DNA of 64,000 bases from the NCBI GenBank assembly GCA_014075255.1, contig CP046178.1:1568894-1632893 (forward strand). Direction: 5' to 3'. The notes under the pieces are model-generated. The model was not told where the DNA came from. It saw only the letters and a program-made list of their open reading frames with translations, and ran no database searches. The translations under genes and the position numbers were made by a program. Each line of letters opens with the position of its first letter. Position 1 is the first letter of the stretch. This DNA is from Gammaproteobacteria bacterium (GTDB taxonomy: Bacteria > Pseudomonadota > Gammaproteobacteria > UBA4575). Shown one piece after another: positions 9,189 through 18,904 of the stretch.

Positions 9189-11192
9189 ATGAACATCGAC
9201 CAGCTACCCGTAATTCTTGGAGGAATAGGCCTCGTCGCAGCCTTTATTATTTACCGAGTTATTATGAGCTACTCACCTGGCAGCGGCAAAGTCGTTGAAA
9301 TTGGTGAAGAAATTCATAAAGGCGCTATGACCTTCATACGCCGTGAGTACACAATCTTATTTATTTTTGCAGCCTTCGTAGGTGTCGCAGTTTGGCTCTC
9401 GTTAGGCTACAAAACTGCCATCGCCTTCACTGTTGGCGCATTATGCTCTTCTGCTGCCGGCTTCATCGGCATGCATACCGCAACCAAAGCGAATGTTCGC
9501 ACCACAACGGCCGCGAGCGAGAAAGGCGCAGGTGCGGCATTAAACGTGGCCTTTTTTGGCGGCTCTATAATGGGCCTCACGGTTGCCTCAATGGGTTTAT
9601 TAGGACTAGGCGCACTCTATTTAATGTTTGGGCGTGATCCCGCTACAGCCCATTTAATACATGGCTTTGGCATGGGCGCTTCTATTGTTGCTTTATTCTC
9701 TCGTGTTGGCGGCGGCATTTTTACCAAGAGCGCTGACGTTGGTGCGGATTTGGTGGGAAAGATTGAAGCAGGTATCCCGGAAGACGACCCACGTAACCCA
9801 GGCGTAATTGCCGACAACGTTGGAGACAACGTAGGTGATGTTGCCGGTATGGGTTCAGATATTTTTGAATCGTATTGCGGTTCCATTATTGCCACTATCG
9901 CAATTGCTGCAACACTTAGCCCCTTAGTATTAGAACAACTAGGCGCAAAACAGACCTTAATGTTCTTGCCATTAGGTTTAGCCTCGGTTGGCCTGCTTTG
10001 TTCAATTCTTGGCATCATAATTGTTAAGATATTTGCCGCTAAAGCCCCTGCCACCGCATTACGTATTGGCACATTCTCATCCGCTGTGGTTTTCATTATC
10101 GCTGCATACTTCACCATAAAATCACTAGGTGTTGATAATGGCGTATGGATTGCAGTACTTGCAGGTGCAGTAGGTGGAATCGTTATTGGACTCGTAACTG
10201 AGTATTACACCGGCGGCCCTCCTGTAAGAAATATTGCTAAAAGTGGTGAAACTGGTCCTGCAACGGTAATGATTTCTGGCTTAGCTACCGGCATGCAATC
10301 GGTAGTGGTACCCGTATTAGCCATTGCCGCAATTATTTTCTTCGCCAACCAGTTTGCGGATCTATATGGTGTAGGAATAGCCGCCGTAGGCATGTTAGCA
10401 ACCGTAGGAATTACCATGGCGATTGATGCATACGGGCCTGTAGCCGATAACGCAGGTGGAATTGCCGAAATGGCCGAGCTAGGTGAAGACGTTCGAGAAA
10501 TAACGGATGGACTTGATGAAGTGGGTAACACCACTGCAGCGATAGGTAAAGGATTCGCAATTGGTGCCGCCGCATTAGCTGCATTAGCGATCATTACTGC
10601 CTACCTTGCGGAAGTAAGCGCACATGGTAGCGGTAAGATCATTCTCGATATTAGTAATCCTCGAGTGTTAATCGGATTATTCATAGGCGGAATATTCCCA
10701 TTCATTGTGGCCTCCATGACCATGACTGCTGTAGGCGATGCAGCCTTTGACATGATTAAAGAAATTCGTCGCCAATTCAAAGAGATTCCGGGTCTGTTAG
10801 AAGGCACCGCAAAACCCGATACGGTTCGTTGTGTAGATATTGCAACTACAGCTGCATTAAAGCGCATGATCCCACCCGGCTTGTTAGCGGTTATCGCACC
10901 GGTAGCAGTTGGTTTTGGATTTGGTGCTGAAACGCTTGGCGGAATGTTAGGCGGCGCATTACTCGTTTGCGTACTCATGGCACTGATGATGGCCAACGCA
11001 GGCGGCGCATGGGACAACGCTAAAAAGTATGTAGAAAAAGGTAACTTGGGTGGCAAAGGTTCCGATACCCATACTGCAGTAGTGGTGGGTGATACCGTAG
11101 GTGATCCATTCAAAGACACCTCAGGTCCATCCATGAACATTTTAATTAACGTAATGGCAATAGTAAGTTTAGTGATTGCACCGTTACTTTAA
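9189..11192 (+). CDS. hppA: Membrane-bound ion-pumping pyrophosphatase
   Basis: Integral membrane enzyme that couples pyrophosphate hydrolysis to export of H+ or Na+. The 667-residue protein has the substrate-binding loop [18 protein letters not shown] followed by [15 protein letters not shown], and a second acidic loop near the C-terminus ([15 protein letters not shown]). Residues 446-454 read GNTTAAIGK; alanine after GNTT is the signature of potassium-dependent family members, while potassium-independent ones carry lysine there. Whether H+ or Na+ is pumped cannot be decided here. The gene is monocistronic, with its own promoter and terminator. Confidence 0.96.
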   Translation: MNIDQLPVILGGIGLVAAFIIYRVIMSYSPGSGKVVEIGEEIHKGAMTFIRREYTILFIFAAFVGVAVWLSLGYKTAIAFTVGALCSSAAGFIGMHTATKANVRTTTAASEKGAGAALNVAFFGGSIMGLTVASMGLLGLGALYLMFGRDPATAHLIHGFGMGASIVALFSRVGGGIFTKSADVGADLVGKIEAGIPEDDPRNPGVIADNVGDNVGDVAGMGSDIFESYCGSIIATIAIAATLSPLVLEQLGAKQTLMFLPLGLASVGLLCSILGIIIVKIFAAKAPATALRIGTFSSAVVFIIAAYFTIKSLGVDNGVWIAVLAGAVGGIVIGLVTEYYTGGPPVRNIAKSGETGPATVMISGLATGMQSVVVPVLAIAAIIFFANQFADLYGVGIAAVGMLATVGITMAIDAYGPVADNAGGIAEMAELGEDVREITDGLDEVGNTTAAIGKGFAIGAAALAALAIITAYLAEVSAHGSGKIILDISNPRVLIGLFIGGIFPFIVASMTMTAVGDAAFDMIKEIRRQFKEIPGLLEGTAKPDTVRCVDIATTAALKRMIPPGLLAVIAPVAVGFGFGAETLGGMLGGALLVCVLMALMMANAGGAWDNAKKYVEKGNLGGKGSDTHTAVVVGDTVGDPFKDTSGPSMNILINVMAIVSLVIAPLL

Positions 11193-11214
11193 TTATTAAT
11201 GCTAGGTAAACAAA

Positions 11215-11245
11215 AACGCCGAATCTTTTATTCGGCGTTTTTTTT
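11215..11245 (+). terminator. Rho-independent terminator of hppA
   Basis: The perfect 10-bp stem AACGCCGAAT/ATTCGGCGTT has a 5-base loop and is followed by a run of eight T. It starts 23 bp after the hppA stop codon. Confidence 0.93.
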
Positions 11246-11276
11246 GGTTTAGAATTGGTGTCTATTAACAGATCAA

Positions 11277-11306
11277 AATGTCCGCTTATGGCCGAAAGCA
11301 GACATT
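11277..11306. repeat. Solo 30-bp hairpin repeat, left of SnoaL-like gene
   Basis: An imperfect palindrome that starts AATGTCCGCTT and ends AAAGCAGACATT. It belongs to the same family as the hairpins that separate the genes at 38652-44845. With the copy at 11794 it brackets a single gene. Confidence 0.85.
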
Positions 11307-11415
11307 CTCATTTTTACTGAGGTATGTGATAGTAGGAATGAATGTGAGGTGTAAATTAGGTCCTATAATTTATGCTATTACAAAATTTTTCTAATCAATA
11401 TTAGTGGAGATCATA

Positions 11416-11769
11416 ATGACAAGTGGACTAGGTGAAGGAGATATAAAGAAATATTTTGAGGCATGGTCTGTGGGTGACGTAGATAAAATTATGGCCTATT
11501 TCGGAGACGAAATTGTTTATGAAGATATTCCAACAAGTAAATTATCTACAGGACAAATTGAAGCACGAGCATTCATACAAAAATTTCTGAACGACACGCC
11601 AGGGCTCAAAATGATTCCGAACAACATCATGATTTTGAACAATAAAGCTGCGATCGAATGGACTATGAGTGGTGGCAGTGGTGATGAGGCTTGGGATGTT
11701 CGTGGAGCTACAGTTATGGAGCATGAAAATGGGGAAATCAACCGAGTAACGGACTACTGGAATGAGTAG
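11416..11769 (+). CDS. SnoaL-like / NTF2-fold protein
   Basis: A 117-residue protein of the SnoaL_2/NTF2-like superfamily, small cone-shaped proteins that include ketosteroid-isomerase-like and limonene-epoxide-hydrolase-like members. The pattern fits: an N-terminal helix YFEAWSVGDVDKIMAYF, then DEIVYEDIP, the central AFIQKFLNDTPGLKM, and the terminal GEINRVTDYWNE. ATG at 11416 is preferred over GTG at 11404 because GGAG lies 6 bases before it. A TATAAT stands at 11364-11369. The substrate is unknown. The gene is isolated between hppA and the helicase gene and is bounded on both sides by the hairpin repeat, which suggests it arrived as a unit. Confidence 0.8.
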   Translation: MTSGLGEGDIKKYFEAWSVGDVDKIMAYFGDEIVYEDIPTSKLSTGQIEARAFIQKFLNDTPGLKMIPNNIMILNNKAAIEWTMSGGSGDEAWDVRGATVMEHENGEINRVTDYWNE

Positions 11770-11793
11770 AAGTTAATATAGGTGGTATTGAGT

Positions 11794-11823
11794 AATGTCC
11801 GCTTATGGCTGAAAGCGGACATT
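11794..11823. repeat. Solo 30-bp hairpin repeat, right of SnoaL-like gene
   Basis: AATGTCCGCTT and AAAGCGGACATT frame a short loop. This copy pairs perfectly along its stem and lies 24 bp after the SnoaL-like stop codon. Confidence 0.85.
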
Positions 11824-11838
11824 TAACAGACTGATTAC

Positions 11839-13200
11839 TTAAGCATGCGAGCTCTGCTGGCGTGCACGATTGCCTGATCGTCCTTGATTATTAGAACGAC
11901 CCTTATATGGAGACGAAGAAGGAGATGGCTTCTTTTTATTGCCATTGGCTTGTTTCTTTCCAGATCCAGACTGCCTTCTTTGTGATGGTTTTTTAGCACC
12001 TTGCCCTTTGCCACGGCGCGGCTGTTGCTGACGCCCCATAGTAATCGGTTGCGCTTTGATGGTCGGATCGGGCTCAAAGTTTTCAATAATTACTTTAGGA
12101 ATATCAATCTTAATCAGACGTTCAATATCTTTTAGTAGTTTTGCTTCGTCTATGCATACTAACGATACCGCTTCACCTTCATGACCCGCACGACCCGTGC
12201 GACCAATTCGATGTATATAGTCTTCTGGCACATGCGGTAATTCATAATTCACGACATGTGGGAGCTGGCTAATATCCAAGCCACGTGCTGCAATATCTGT
12301 TGCCACCAACACTCTCACTTTTCCAGATTTAAAATGTGCTAATGCTTTGGTCCTAGCGCCTTGGCTTTTGCCGCCATGGATTGCAGCAGCATCCAAGCCA
12401 TCCTTAACTAATGCTAGCGCAAGACGATCACAATTTCGTTTAGTACGTGCGAACACTAGTACTTGTTTCCAATTACCAGCACCAATGAGCTTGGAAAGTA
12501 GTTTGCGCTTTTTCTTGGCATCTACCGGGTGAACCACTTGCGTTACTCGTTCCGCTGCAGTATTACGTTGAGCTACTTCAATTAACTCGGGCTCGTGAAG
12601 TAAATCTCCCGCCAAATGCTTAATCTCATTTGAGAACGTTGCGGAAAATAGTAGTGTTTGTTTTTGCTTAGGTACTAACTTTAGAACTTTGCGGATATCA
12701 TGAATGAAGCCCATATCCAGCATGCGATCTGCTTCATCAAGCACTAAAATCTCGACCTTAGATAAATCTACTGTGTTTTGACCTACGTGATCTAATAATC
12801 TGCCTGGTGTCGCAACCAATATATCTACACCATCGCGTAGTTTTTTAATTTGCGGTCTTATACTTACGCCACCAAACACTGAAGTAGATCGAAGAGGCAA
12901 ATATTTGCCGTACGTACGTACGCTTTCGGTAACTTGTGCGGCAAGTTCACGTGTTGGTGTGAGCACTAAAGTACGTATTACACGTCGACCTTTCTGTGGT
13001 TTGCTTTCCATCAGTCTTTGCAACATCGGCAAAGTAAATCCAGCGGTTTTCCCGGTACCAGTTTGCGCGCCACCCATTAGATCGCGTCCTTCTAATATAG
13101 GAGGAATGGCTTGGGTTTGTATGGGTGTAGGAGTGCTGTAGCCTTTTTCAGACGCAGCACGGAGTAATTCGGTTCTTAAACCGAGTGATTCAAATGACAT
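11839..13200 (-). CDS. rhlE: DEAD-box RNA helicase, RhlE type
   Basis: ATP-dependent RNA helicase. From ATG at 13200 (MSFESLGL) it is 453 residues; an upstream TTG would add 11 residues unlike the family. Motifs in order: Q motif ([10 protein letters not shown]), [18 protein letters not shown] ([11 protein letters not shown]), SAT, ARGLDI and [10 protein letters not shown]. The C-terminal roughly 75 residues are a basic tail rich in Gln, Gly, Ser and Lys, typical of RhlE-like proteins, and probably aid RNA binding. Likely roles are ribosome assembly or RNA turnover. It is separated from the RND gene by about 276 bp, so it is probably a separate transcript. Confidence 0.92.
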   Translation of the reverse strand: MSFESLGLRTELLRAASEKGYSTPTPIQTQAIPPILEGRDLMGGAQTGTGKTAGFTLPMLQRLMESKPQKGRRVIRTLVLTPTRELAAQVTESVRTYGKYLPLRSTSVFGGVSIRPQIKKLRDGVDILVATPGRLLDHVGQNTVDLSKVEILVLDEADRMLDMGFIHDIRKVLKLVPKQKQTLLFSATFSNEIKHLAGDLLHEPELIEVAQRNTAAERVTQVVHPVDAKKKRKLLSKLIGAGNWKQVLVFARTKRNCDRLALALVKDGLDAAAIHGGKSQGARTKALAHFKSGKVRVLVATDIAARGLDISQLPHVVNYELPHVPEDYIHRIGRTGRAGHEGEAVSLVCIDEAKLLKDIERLIKIDIPKVIIENFEPDPTIKAQPITMGRQQQPRRGKGQGAKKPSQRRQSGSGKKQANGNKKKPSPSSSPYKGRSNNQGRSGNRARQQSSHA

Positions 13201-13412
13201 TTTTTTACTATCTCCAGAGATCGGCCCACCCAATGCAAAAGCTTGGAATGGTCTAGGCGAAAACTATTTTTGTGTTTATTTTAGTTTTACTGAGGTGAAT
13301 CAATATGATTACCGTTTTGAACAAGGATGCAGACCAATGTGCACCTTAGATTGAAAAATGACTATAGCAGGTTTTTTGGCCAACATAAGTGCGCAAAAGG
13401 CTAGGCTCATTA

Positions 13413-13450
13413 TATTACCAAAATCATATTACCAATATCCGTATTACCAA
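13413..13450. repeat. Three short direct repeats TATTACCAA
   Basis: TATTACCAA occurs at 13413-13421, 13427-13435 and 13442-13450, spaced 14-15 bp apart, in the 276-bp gap between the RND transporter stop and the helicase start. No function is evident. The rest of the gap shows no gene. Confidence 0.5.
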
Positions 13451-13476
13451 AACTCATAAACCTAAATGTAAAGCTT

Positions 13477-16400
13477 CTATGCAGGATTTTCCTTCATAGA
13501 TCTAATTTTTTCAGAAGTATAATTACGTAAATCATCTGCAATCATATAAAAACACGGCAATACAATAAGTATTAATACGGTCGCAAAGATCAAACCAAAT
13601 CCTAAGCTTACTGCCATCGGTGAAAGAAATGCAGTTTGGCCACTAGCAAAAAATATCAGCGGCGATATACCTAAGAATGTAGTAACGGTGGTTAATAAAA
13701 TAGGCCGAATCCTTACCCGCCCTGCTTCAACTAACGCATCAAAACAATTCGCTCCATCTGCAATTTTCTTTTTAGCAAAATCAATCAGAATCAGTGAGTC
13801 ATTCACTACAATTCCCGTCAAAGCAAGAAAACCTATCATAGATAAAAACTGCAAGTTATACCCGAAGAGCATATGTCCAACAATCACTCCTACAATTGCG
13901 AATGGTATCGCAAACATGATTACAAACGGATCTAATAATGATTTAAATAGTGCGGCTAAGATAAAAAAGATAACTGCCAAAGCAATTATCAGCATCTTAC
14001 CTATATCATTAAAGGAATCTTGCGCCTCTTTTTTCTCGCCCAAGAATAATAATGAGTAACCAAAATTATCATCACTTAAAGTTTTAAATTCTTCTTCTAA
14101 CAGTGCTGTTACTTCTAGTGGTGTAATGGCATCTTTATCTACTTCAGCCGTAATTAAAGATAATCGTTTTGAATCGCGTCGTTGCACTGCACCCAATCCA
14201 CGACCCAGTTCTATCGTGGCCACCTCACCTAAATAAACCGTACCGCCGCTCTCTAGTGTAATCGGCAAGCGATTAAGACCCGCTCCATCTTCACGTATCG
14301 AATCTGGATAAATCACTCTTACAGGATATCGGTCAGATTTCCAATTTACCTGCATCACTTCCAAGCCCAAGTAACCTGTACGTACTGCATCGGCAATTTG
14401 CGTTTGCGTAAGACCTAACTCTCGACCTCGTGCATTAATAGTGTATTGATATTCAAGTTTGCCGGGTTCTAAATCCTGCCGTACATCACGCACTCCGGGT
14501 ACACGTCGCAAAAACGTAACTACCTCACCAGACAAACTCAGTAATTTTTCTGTTTCTTTACCGACTATACCCACTTCTATATCAGATCCTGCAGGACCAC
14601 CTTGTGGACGCAATATAGAAAAACGCTGTATACCAGGTATTGAAGACACGCTCTCGCGCACTTCATTTAAAATTTCTTCAGTACTACGCTCTCGTACTCC
14701 TTGCGATGTAAAACGCATATTCACCAATGGACTTACAAATTTTTCAACAACTCCTTTTGGTTTTGGTTTTTTTAGGTCCACCACAAATTGAATGTAGTTG
14801 CTGCCAAGCTTTAAACGATTAAAATCGATTAGTGTCACACCCACATTCGTTAGCAGTGTATCCAATTCGTTCTCTTGAAATATTCCATCGAATTTTTTCT
14901 CAATTTGAATTGCTAGCTCAGTAGTATCTTCAATACTGTAGGTATTGGGTGCTTCAACATTAACCAGAAATTGACCAATTTCAACATCACCAAATTGATT
15001 GTATGGCATATGCGTCTTAGCGAATGCCAACACAACACTTAACACACCTATTGTTATTGCAGAAATAAAATAACGATTGTGCAAAGCGTATTTCACAACG
15101 GAAATATACTTTTCTAACCATTTATTCCAATCTACCCTACTGCGTTTCTTTTGCTTAGCTAAACGCAACATCTCGGCTGAATGTGAAGGCAAAACAACGA
15201 AAGCTTCTAACAACGAACCTACCAGGGCTGCTGTAACCACAACCGGAATCACTTGAATAAACAAGCCGAGCGTTCCAGACACGCCAAACATTGGTAAAAA
15301 AGCAGCAACTGTGGTGCAGGTTGATGCCATTACTGGCCAAAACACCTCATTCGCACCCTTCTTTGCTGCTTGCACGGCACCCATACCGCCCTCTAAATGA
15401 CGGTAGGTGTTTTCAGTCACGATGATGGCATCATCAACAATCATCCCCAAGGCAATTAAGAACGCAAACATGGAGACCATGTTGATGGTATAGCCTAGGT
15501 AATAAATAATAATTACAGCAACCAAAAATGAAACCGGTATTCCCATAGCAGTAATTGCAGCAACTCTAAAATTTAAAAACAAATACAGTGACAACAAAAC
15601 CAGAACTAACCCTATTGCACCAGATGACTTTAAGGTTTCTAGCCGAGTCTTTACATAAATAGATAAATCACTAAATAACCCAACTTTAATATTGGGTGGA
15701 AGCTCTTGTTGTAATTGCGCCGCAAGCTCACGTGTTAATCTAGATACCTCAATGGTAGAAGCCTTAGCCGTTTTAGTAATGGTGAGGTTTACAGAGGGTT
15801 TATTATTGAAACGACCTAAGGTTTTAGTCTCCTCCAAACGCAGTTGCACATCAGCGACCTCACCTAATACAAGTTGCCCACCGTTTGTATCGCTACGTAA
15901 AACAATCTTCTTGGTCGCCTCGATATTCGGCGCCGCCCCTTTGCCTCGTAAAAGAATATCGCCTTCTGATGCTTTCAGTGACCCACCAGGCAAATCTCGC
16001 AGATTGTTACGCAATGCAATAGTGACCGCAGCCAATGACACATTTCGTGCCGACAAGACAAAAGGATCAACCACGATCCATAATTCCCATTCACGCTCGC
16101 CGGCAATGCTTACACTGGCAACACCATCAATTTGTTGTAAACGACTTTTAATATCTTTAGCGGTCTGCACCAAAGTTCCGGCTGACGCGTCGCCATAAAT
16201 ACTAATACTAATAACCGGAAAACGAGTTTTTAGCCGCGTAATCGTAGGTCGTTCTGATTCTTCTGGCAGGTCAGTTATTGCATCTACGGTAGACCGCAGA
16301 TCACGCACAAACTCATCTATGTTAGCATCTGGCTTAAGATCAATAACAATTTTAGACACGCCCTCATTACTTTCAGAAGTCACCACATCAATATCTGCAA

Positions 16401-16620
16401 GTAGATCTAATTCATCTTCTATAGGAATCGTTACTTGCGACTCAACTTCTTCGGGAGGCGCACCTTCAAATATGGTATTAATGCGGACTTTATCAATTTC
16501 AACTACTGGAAACATTTCTTGCGGCATACTGCGCCAAGATAAAGTTCCTAGCACAATAATTAGCACTAGAAAAAGGTTCACTACAAGGGGGTTTTTGATT
16601 GAGAAATTAATGATTCCCAT
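13477..16620 (-). CDS. RND efflux transporter permease
   Basis: Inner-membrane proton-driven pump of the resistance-nodulation-division superfamily (1047 aa, standard length). An N-terminal membrane helix (NPLVVNLFLVLIIVLGTLSW) is followed by two large periplasmic domains and two bundles of membrane helices. The proton-relay acidic pair is in GMIVDDAIIVTENTYRH. The C-terminal LTGIVVNDSLILIDF mirrors it. The sequence resembles the group of permeases near MexF/AcrB whose substrates cannot be predicted. It is the last gene of the operon that begins with the fusion protein at 18772. No outer-membrane TolC-like gene is in the window. Confidence 0.92.
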   Translation of the reverse strand: MGIINFSIKNPLVVNLFLVLIIVLGTLSWRSMPQEMFPVVEIDKVRINTIFEGAPPEEVESQVTIPIEDELDLLADIDVVTSESNEGVSKIVIDLKPDANIDEFVRDLRSTVDAITDLPEESERPTITRLKTRFPVISISIYGDASAGTLVQTAKDIKSRLQQIDGVASVSIAGEREWELWIVVDPFVLSARNVSLAAVTIALRNNLRDLPGGSLKASEGDILLRGKGAAPNIEATKKIVLRSDTNGGQLVLGEVADVQLRLEETKTLGRFNNKPSVNLTITKTAKASTIEVSRLTRELAAQLQQELPPNIKVGLFSDLSIYVKTRLETLKSSGAIGLVLVLLSLYLFLNFRVAAITAMGIPVSFLVAVIIIYYLGYTINMVSMFAFLIALGMIVDDAIIVTENTYRHLEGGMGAVQAAKKGANEVFWPVMASTCTTVAAFLPMFGVSGTLGLFIQVIPVVVTAALVGSLLEAFVVLPSHSAEMLRLAKQKKRSRVDWNKWLEKYISVVKYALHNRYFISAITIGVLSVVLAFAKTHMPYNQFGDVEIGQFLVNVEAPNTYSIEDTTELAIQIEKKFDGIFQENELDTLLTNVGVTLIDFNRLKLGSNYIQFVVDLKKPKPKGVVEKFVSPLVNMRFTSQGVRERSTEEILNEVRESVSSIPGIQRFSILRPQGGPAGSDIEVGIVGKETEKLLSLSGEVVTFLRRVPGVRDVRQDLEPGKLEYQYTINARGRELGLTQTQIADAVRTGYLGLEVMQVNWKSDRYPVRVIYPDSIREDGAGLNRLPITLESGGTVYLGEVATIELGRGLGAVQRRDSKRLSLITAEVDKDAITPLEVTALLEEEFKTLSDDNFGYSLLFLGEKKEAQDSFNDIGKMLIIALAVIFFILAALFKSLLDPFVIMFAIPFAIVGVIVGHMLFGYNLQFLSMIGFLALTGIVVNDSLILIDFAKKKIADGANCFDALVEAGRVRIRPILLTTVTTFLGISPLIFFASGQTAFLSPMAVSLGFGLIFATVLILIVLPCFYMIADDLRNYTSEKIRSMKENPA

Positions 16621-16694
16621 TTTAATAATTGTCTACAGTTTTAAAAATAGATAGTTTTGATTTAAGGCTTCAATCAAAAATAAGCCGGATGTCT

Positions 16695-17549
16695 CTAAAT
16701 CACCATTGAATGAACTTGTATTTTCGTGCCTTGTTGAGTTTTTTCCAATCTTGGCAATACATCCATGCTCGGCCATAATCCTGAAGTAATTGAATCCGCA
16801 TAGCCTCCTGCCAATCCGCTTGATTTCATTGTTTGCGAGGTCAATGAATAATCATGTTTTAATCGAAACCAACGAGCGACAATGGATTCATTTTCAGGTT
16901 CGAGCAGCATAAACCAACCATCTCTAGTTCCATCATTAGCTGGCATACCGATCACGCCAGCATTTAACCAATATCTATTTTCGATTTGTTTGCCAAATGG
17001 AATCCCGCTATGGCCGGCTATAACAATATCTGCCCTGGTTAAATTAAGTTCTTTCTGAAACAGATCATTTGGAGATGAATCAAATATAAATTTATTTATA
17101 CTACTGACACTTCCGTGAACAACTCTGAATAGTTTATCGTTCAAATTAAATTCTATTGCATGCGGTAACCCTCGCATCCATGCTTTACTTTTCTCACTGA
17201 CCTTTGGCAAAGAATAGTTGTACCAGTCTACTGATAGCGATGCACAAGTAGAACCTTCCTCAAATCCACAACCACAATCAACTGCATCATCTCCTAAAGA
17301 TTCTTCACAATTACCCATTACTACTGGAATTTCCCAATTTTTTATAAGCTGTGTTGTTTCTTCAGGTTCTGCACAGTATGCCACTACATCACCTGTACAA
17401 ATTATATTTTGAGGTGCAACACCTAATTCCTGTGATTTCTTATGTATTGCTCGACTAGCCGCTAGATTACTATACGGACCTCCAAATATTAATACTGATC
17501 CTTCTAGTTTTCCCAAATGCTGCACATTTAAATCACTAATCTTTTGCAT
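16695..17549 (-). CDS. Metallophosphoesterase-like protein with altered metal motif
   Basis: A 284-residue protein with the calcineurin-like phosphoesterase outline: VLIFGGPYSNLAA where the family normally has DxHGN, then TGDVVAYCAEPEE (GD motif), VVMGNCEES where GNHE is usual, and IAGHSGIPF (GHT/S motif). Two first-motif metal ligands (Asp, His) are replaced by Gly and Tyr, and the GNHE His by Cys, so metal binding or catalysis may differ. A cysteine-rich stretch DCGCGF follows. It sits between the membrane-fusion and permease genes, 17 bp after the former, which is an odd place for such an enzyme. Substrate unknown. Confidence 0.8.
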   Translation of the reverse strand: MQKISDLNVQHLGKLEGSVLIFGGPYSNLAASRAIHKKSQELGVAPQNIICTGDVVAYCAEPEETTQLIKNWEIPVVMGNCEESLGDDAVDCGCGFEEGSTCASLSVDWYNYSLPKVSEKSKAWMRGLPHAIEFNLNDKLFRVVHGSVSSINKFIFDSSPNDLFQKELNLTRADIVIAGHSGIPFGKQIENRYWLNAGVIGMPANDGTRDGWFMLLEPENESIVARWFRLKHDYSLTSQTMKSSGLAGGYADSITSGLWPSMDVLPRLEKTQQGTKIQVHSMVI

Positions 17550-17566
17550 GTATAGAGTCTAATAAA

Positions 17567-18772
17567 CTAAGGCGCAACAATTACTCGTTGACCGTTCTTA
17601 AGTCCTGCAACATCACGCGCTACTATTTTTTCACCTGCTTTAACACCCGACGCAATAACGTAATTACTTCCTACTCTATTACTGGCTACCACAGGTAGTT
17701 TAATTAGCACACCATCTTGATAGCTATACACAAAACTTTCACCCGCATTCGTAGATACAGCAGATACAGGCACCGTAAGCACGCCAATCTGCTGACCTAA
17801 TGGAACATCTGCAGTCGCCAACATTCCGGACTGCACTTGATCACCTGCAAGTCTTATTCGAATCGCATGAGTATTCGTTGTAATATTTGGATCAGGTTGC
17901 AATGCGATAAGCTCCCCAGGCATGGTGTTTGAGCCAATCATCACATCAATTTTTTGATTAAGCTTTAAAGCAGCAACCACTTCACCGCGGACATCGAGAT
18001 GCAAATCTAAAGAATTCGTATCAACTACCGTTGCAACAACTTGAGTTGCTGTAACATAGTCACCAACTTCGACATTAATTTCATTCACATAACCTGAAAA
18101 AGGAGCTGCAAGCGTTGCACGCTGCAAATTTCGTTGTGTTAAATCACGTTCTGATTCTTTCAATGCGACTCTAGCTTTTGAGGTAGTCACCTTGTATTGC
18201 AGGTCAGAAACTTGTGAGTCTAGTGTTAACATTTGTTGGCGCGCAGCATCTAACTGAGATGCAGAAATCAGTGAATCACTATTTAGTTGCTCATATCGCT
18301 GTACTTCAGCTTTTTGAAGTTCTAAATTTTGTTTGGCTAGTTTTAGCATACGCTGATCACGCCGTATTCCAGCCTGCTCAATGTCGTATTGAGATTTAGA
18401 TTGAGTGAATTGATCTTGCAAATCTTGAGCATCAAGCTTTAATAACTCATCACCTTGCTCAACATATACGCCGGGTTCAACCGAGCGCTTCTTCACTCTG
18501 CCTTGAACCTCAAATTTCAGTTGTGCTGTTTTCACAGGCTGCAAGCGGCCAGTTAGAGATTCCGTTGGCTTCAAGTCTTGTCGTTGCACCTCTAAAAGTA
18601 CGACTTTGAGTGGGGGCAATTCCTCTAGCTTGGCTTCTGGGCCTTTTTTTGTCCAAAATAAAGCACCCACCAATAAACCTGCGGTAAGAATCGCTATCAA
18701 GCTTCCAGCCAATTGCTTTGAACCACTGGAATTACCCATAGAATTATCATTATGCTGCTCAGATTCGGTCAA
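17567..18772 (-). CDS. RND efflux membrane fusion protein
   Basis: Periplasmic adaptor of a tripartite efflux pump (401 aa). An N-terminal membrane anchor lies at about residues 22-42. The lipoyl half-motif QGRVKKRSVEPGVYVEQGDELLKLD is followed by an alpha-helical hairpin (about residues 115-210) and the second lipoyl half, APFSGYVNEINVEVGDYV. The TTG start at 18772 is preceded closely by GGGTGAG. It is the first gene of the operon with the phosphoesterase-like and permease genes. Two palindromes upstream (18791-18822) are candidate repressor sites. Confidence 0.9.
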   Translation of the reverse strand: MTESEQHNDNSMGNSSGSKQLAGSLIAILTAGLLVGALFWTKKGPEAKLEELPPLKVVLLEVQRQDLKPTESLTGRLQPVKTAQLKFEVQGRVKKRSVEPGVYVEQGDELLKLDAQDLQDQFTQSKSQYDIEQAGIRRDQRMLKLAKQNLELQKAEVQRYEQLNSDSLISASQLDAARQQMLTLDSQVSDLQYKVTTSKARVALKESERDLTQRNLQRATLAAPFSGYVNEINVEVGDYVTATQVVATVVDTNSLDLHLDVRGEVVAALKLNQKIDVMIGSNTMPGELIALQPDPNITTNTHAIRIRLAGDQVQSGMLATADVPLGQQIGVLTVPVSAVSTNAGESFVYSYQDGVLIKLPVVASNRVGSNYVIASGVKAGEKIVARDVAGLKNGQRVIVAP

Positions 18773-18790
18773 TGACTCACCCTAAAACTG

Positions 18791-18822
18791 TTACACTGTA
18801 AGTGTCTGATTAATAATCAGAC
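18791..18822. promoter_or_regulatory. Twin palindromes between efflux operon and lptD
   Basis: TTACACTGTAA (18791-18801) is a perfect 11-bp palindrome around a central C. Two bases further, GTCTGATTAATAATCAGAC (18804-18822) is a perfect 19-bp palindrome around a central A. They begin 19 bp upstream of the fusion-protein start. Perfect short palindromes here are typical of TetR-type operators; no TetR gene is in the window, so a regulator encoded elsewhere is inferred. A TATAAT for lptD lies just to the right, near 18841. Confidence 0.6.
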
Positions 18823-18904
18823 TTTGCGGTTAGATCCCATATAATAAGAATCAATAATAAACACGTTTTAACGTACTTTAATTAGCCAACTCTACCTATA
18901 TCCC

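Noticed and set aside
10205-11140. Long antisense frames across hppA
   Set aside because: They arise from codon bias in a long, alanine/glycine-rich gene; the plus-strand protein is an unmistakable membrane pyrophosphatase.
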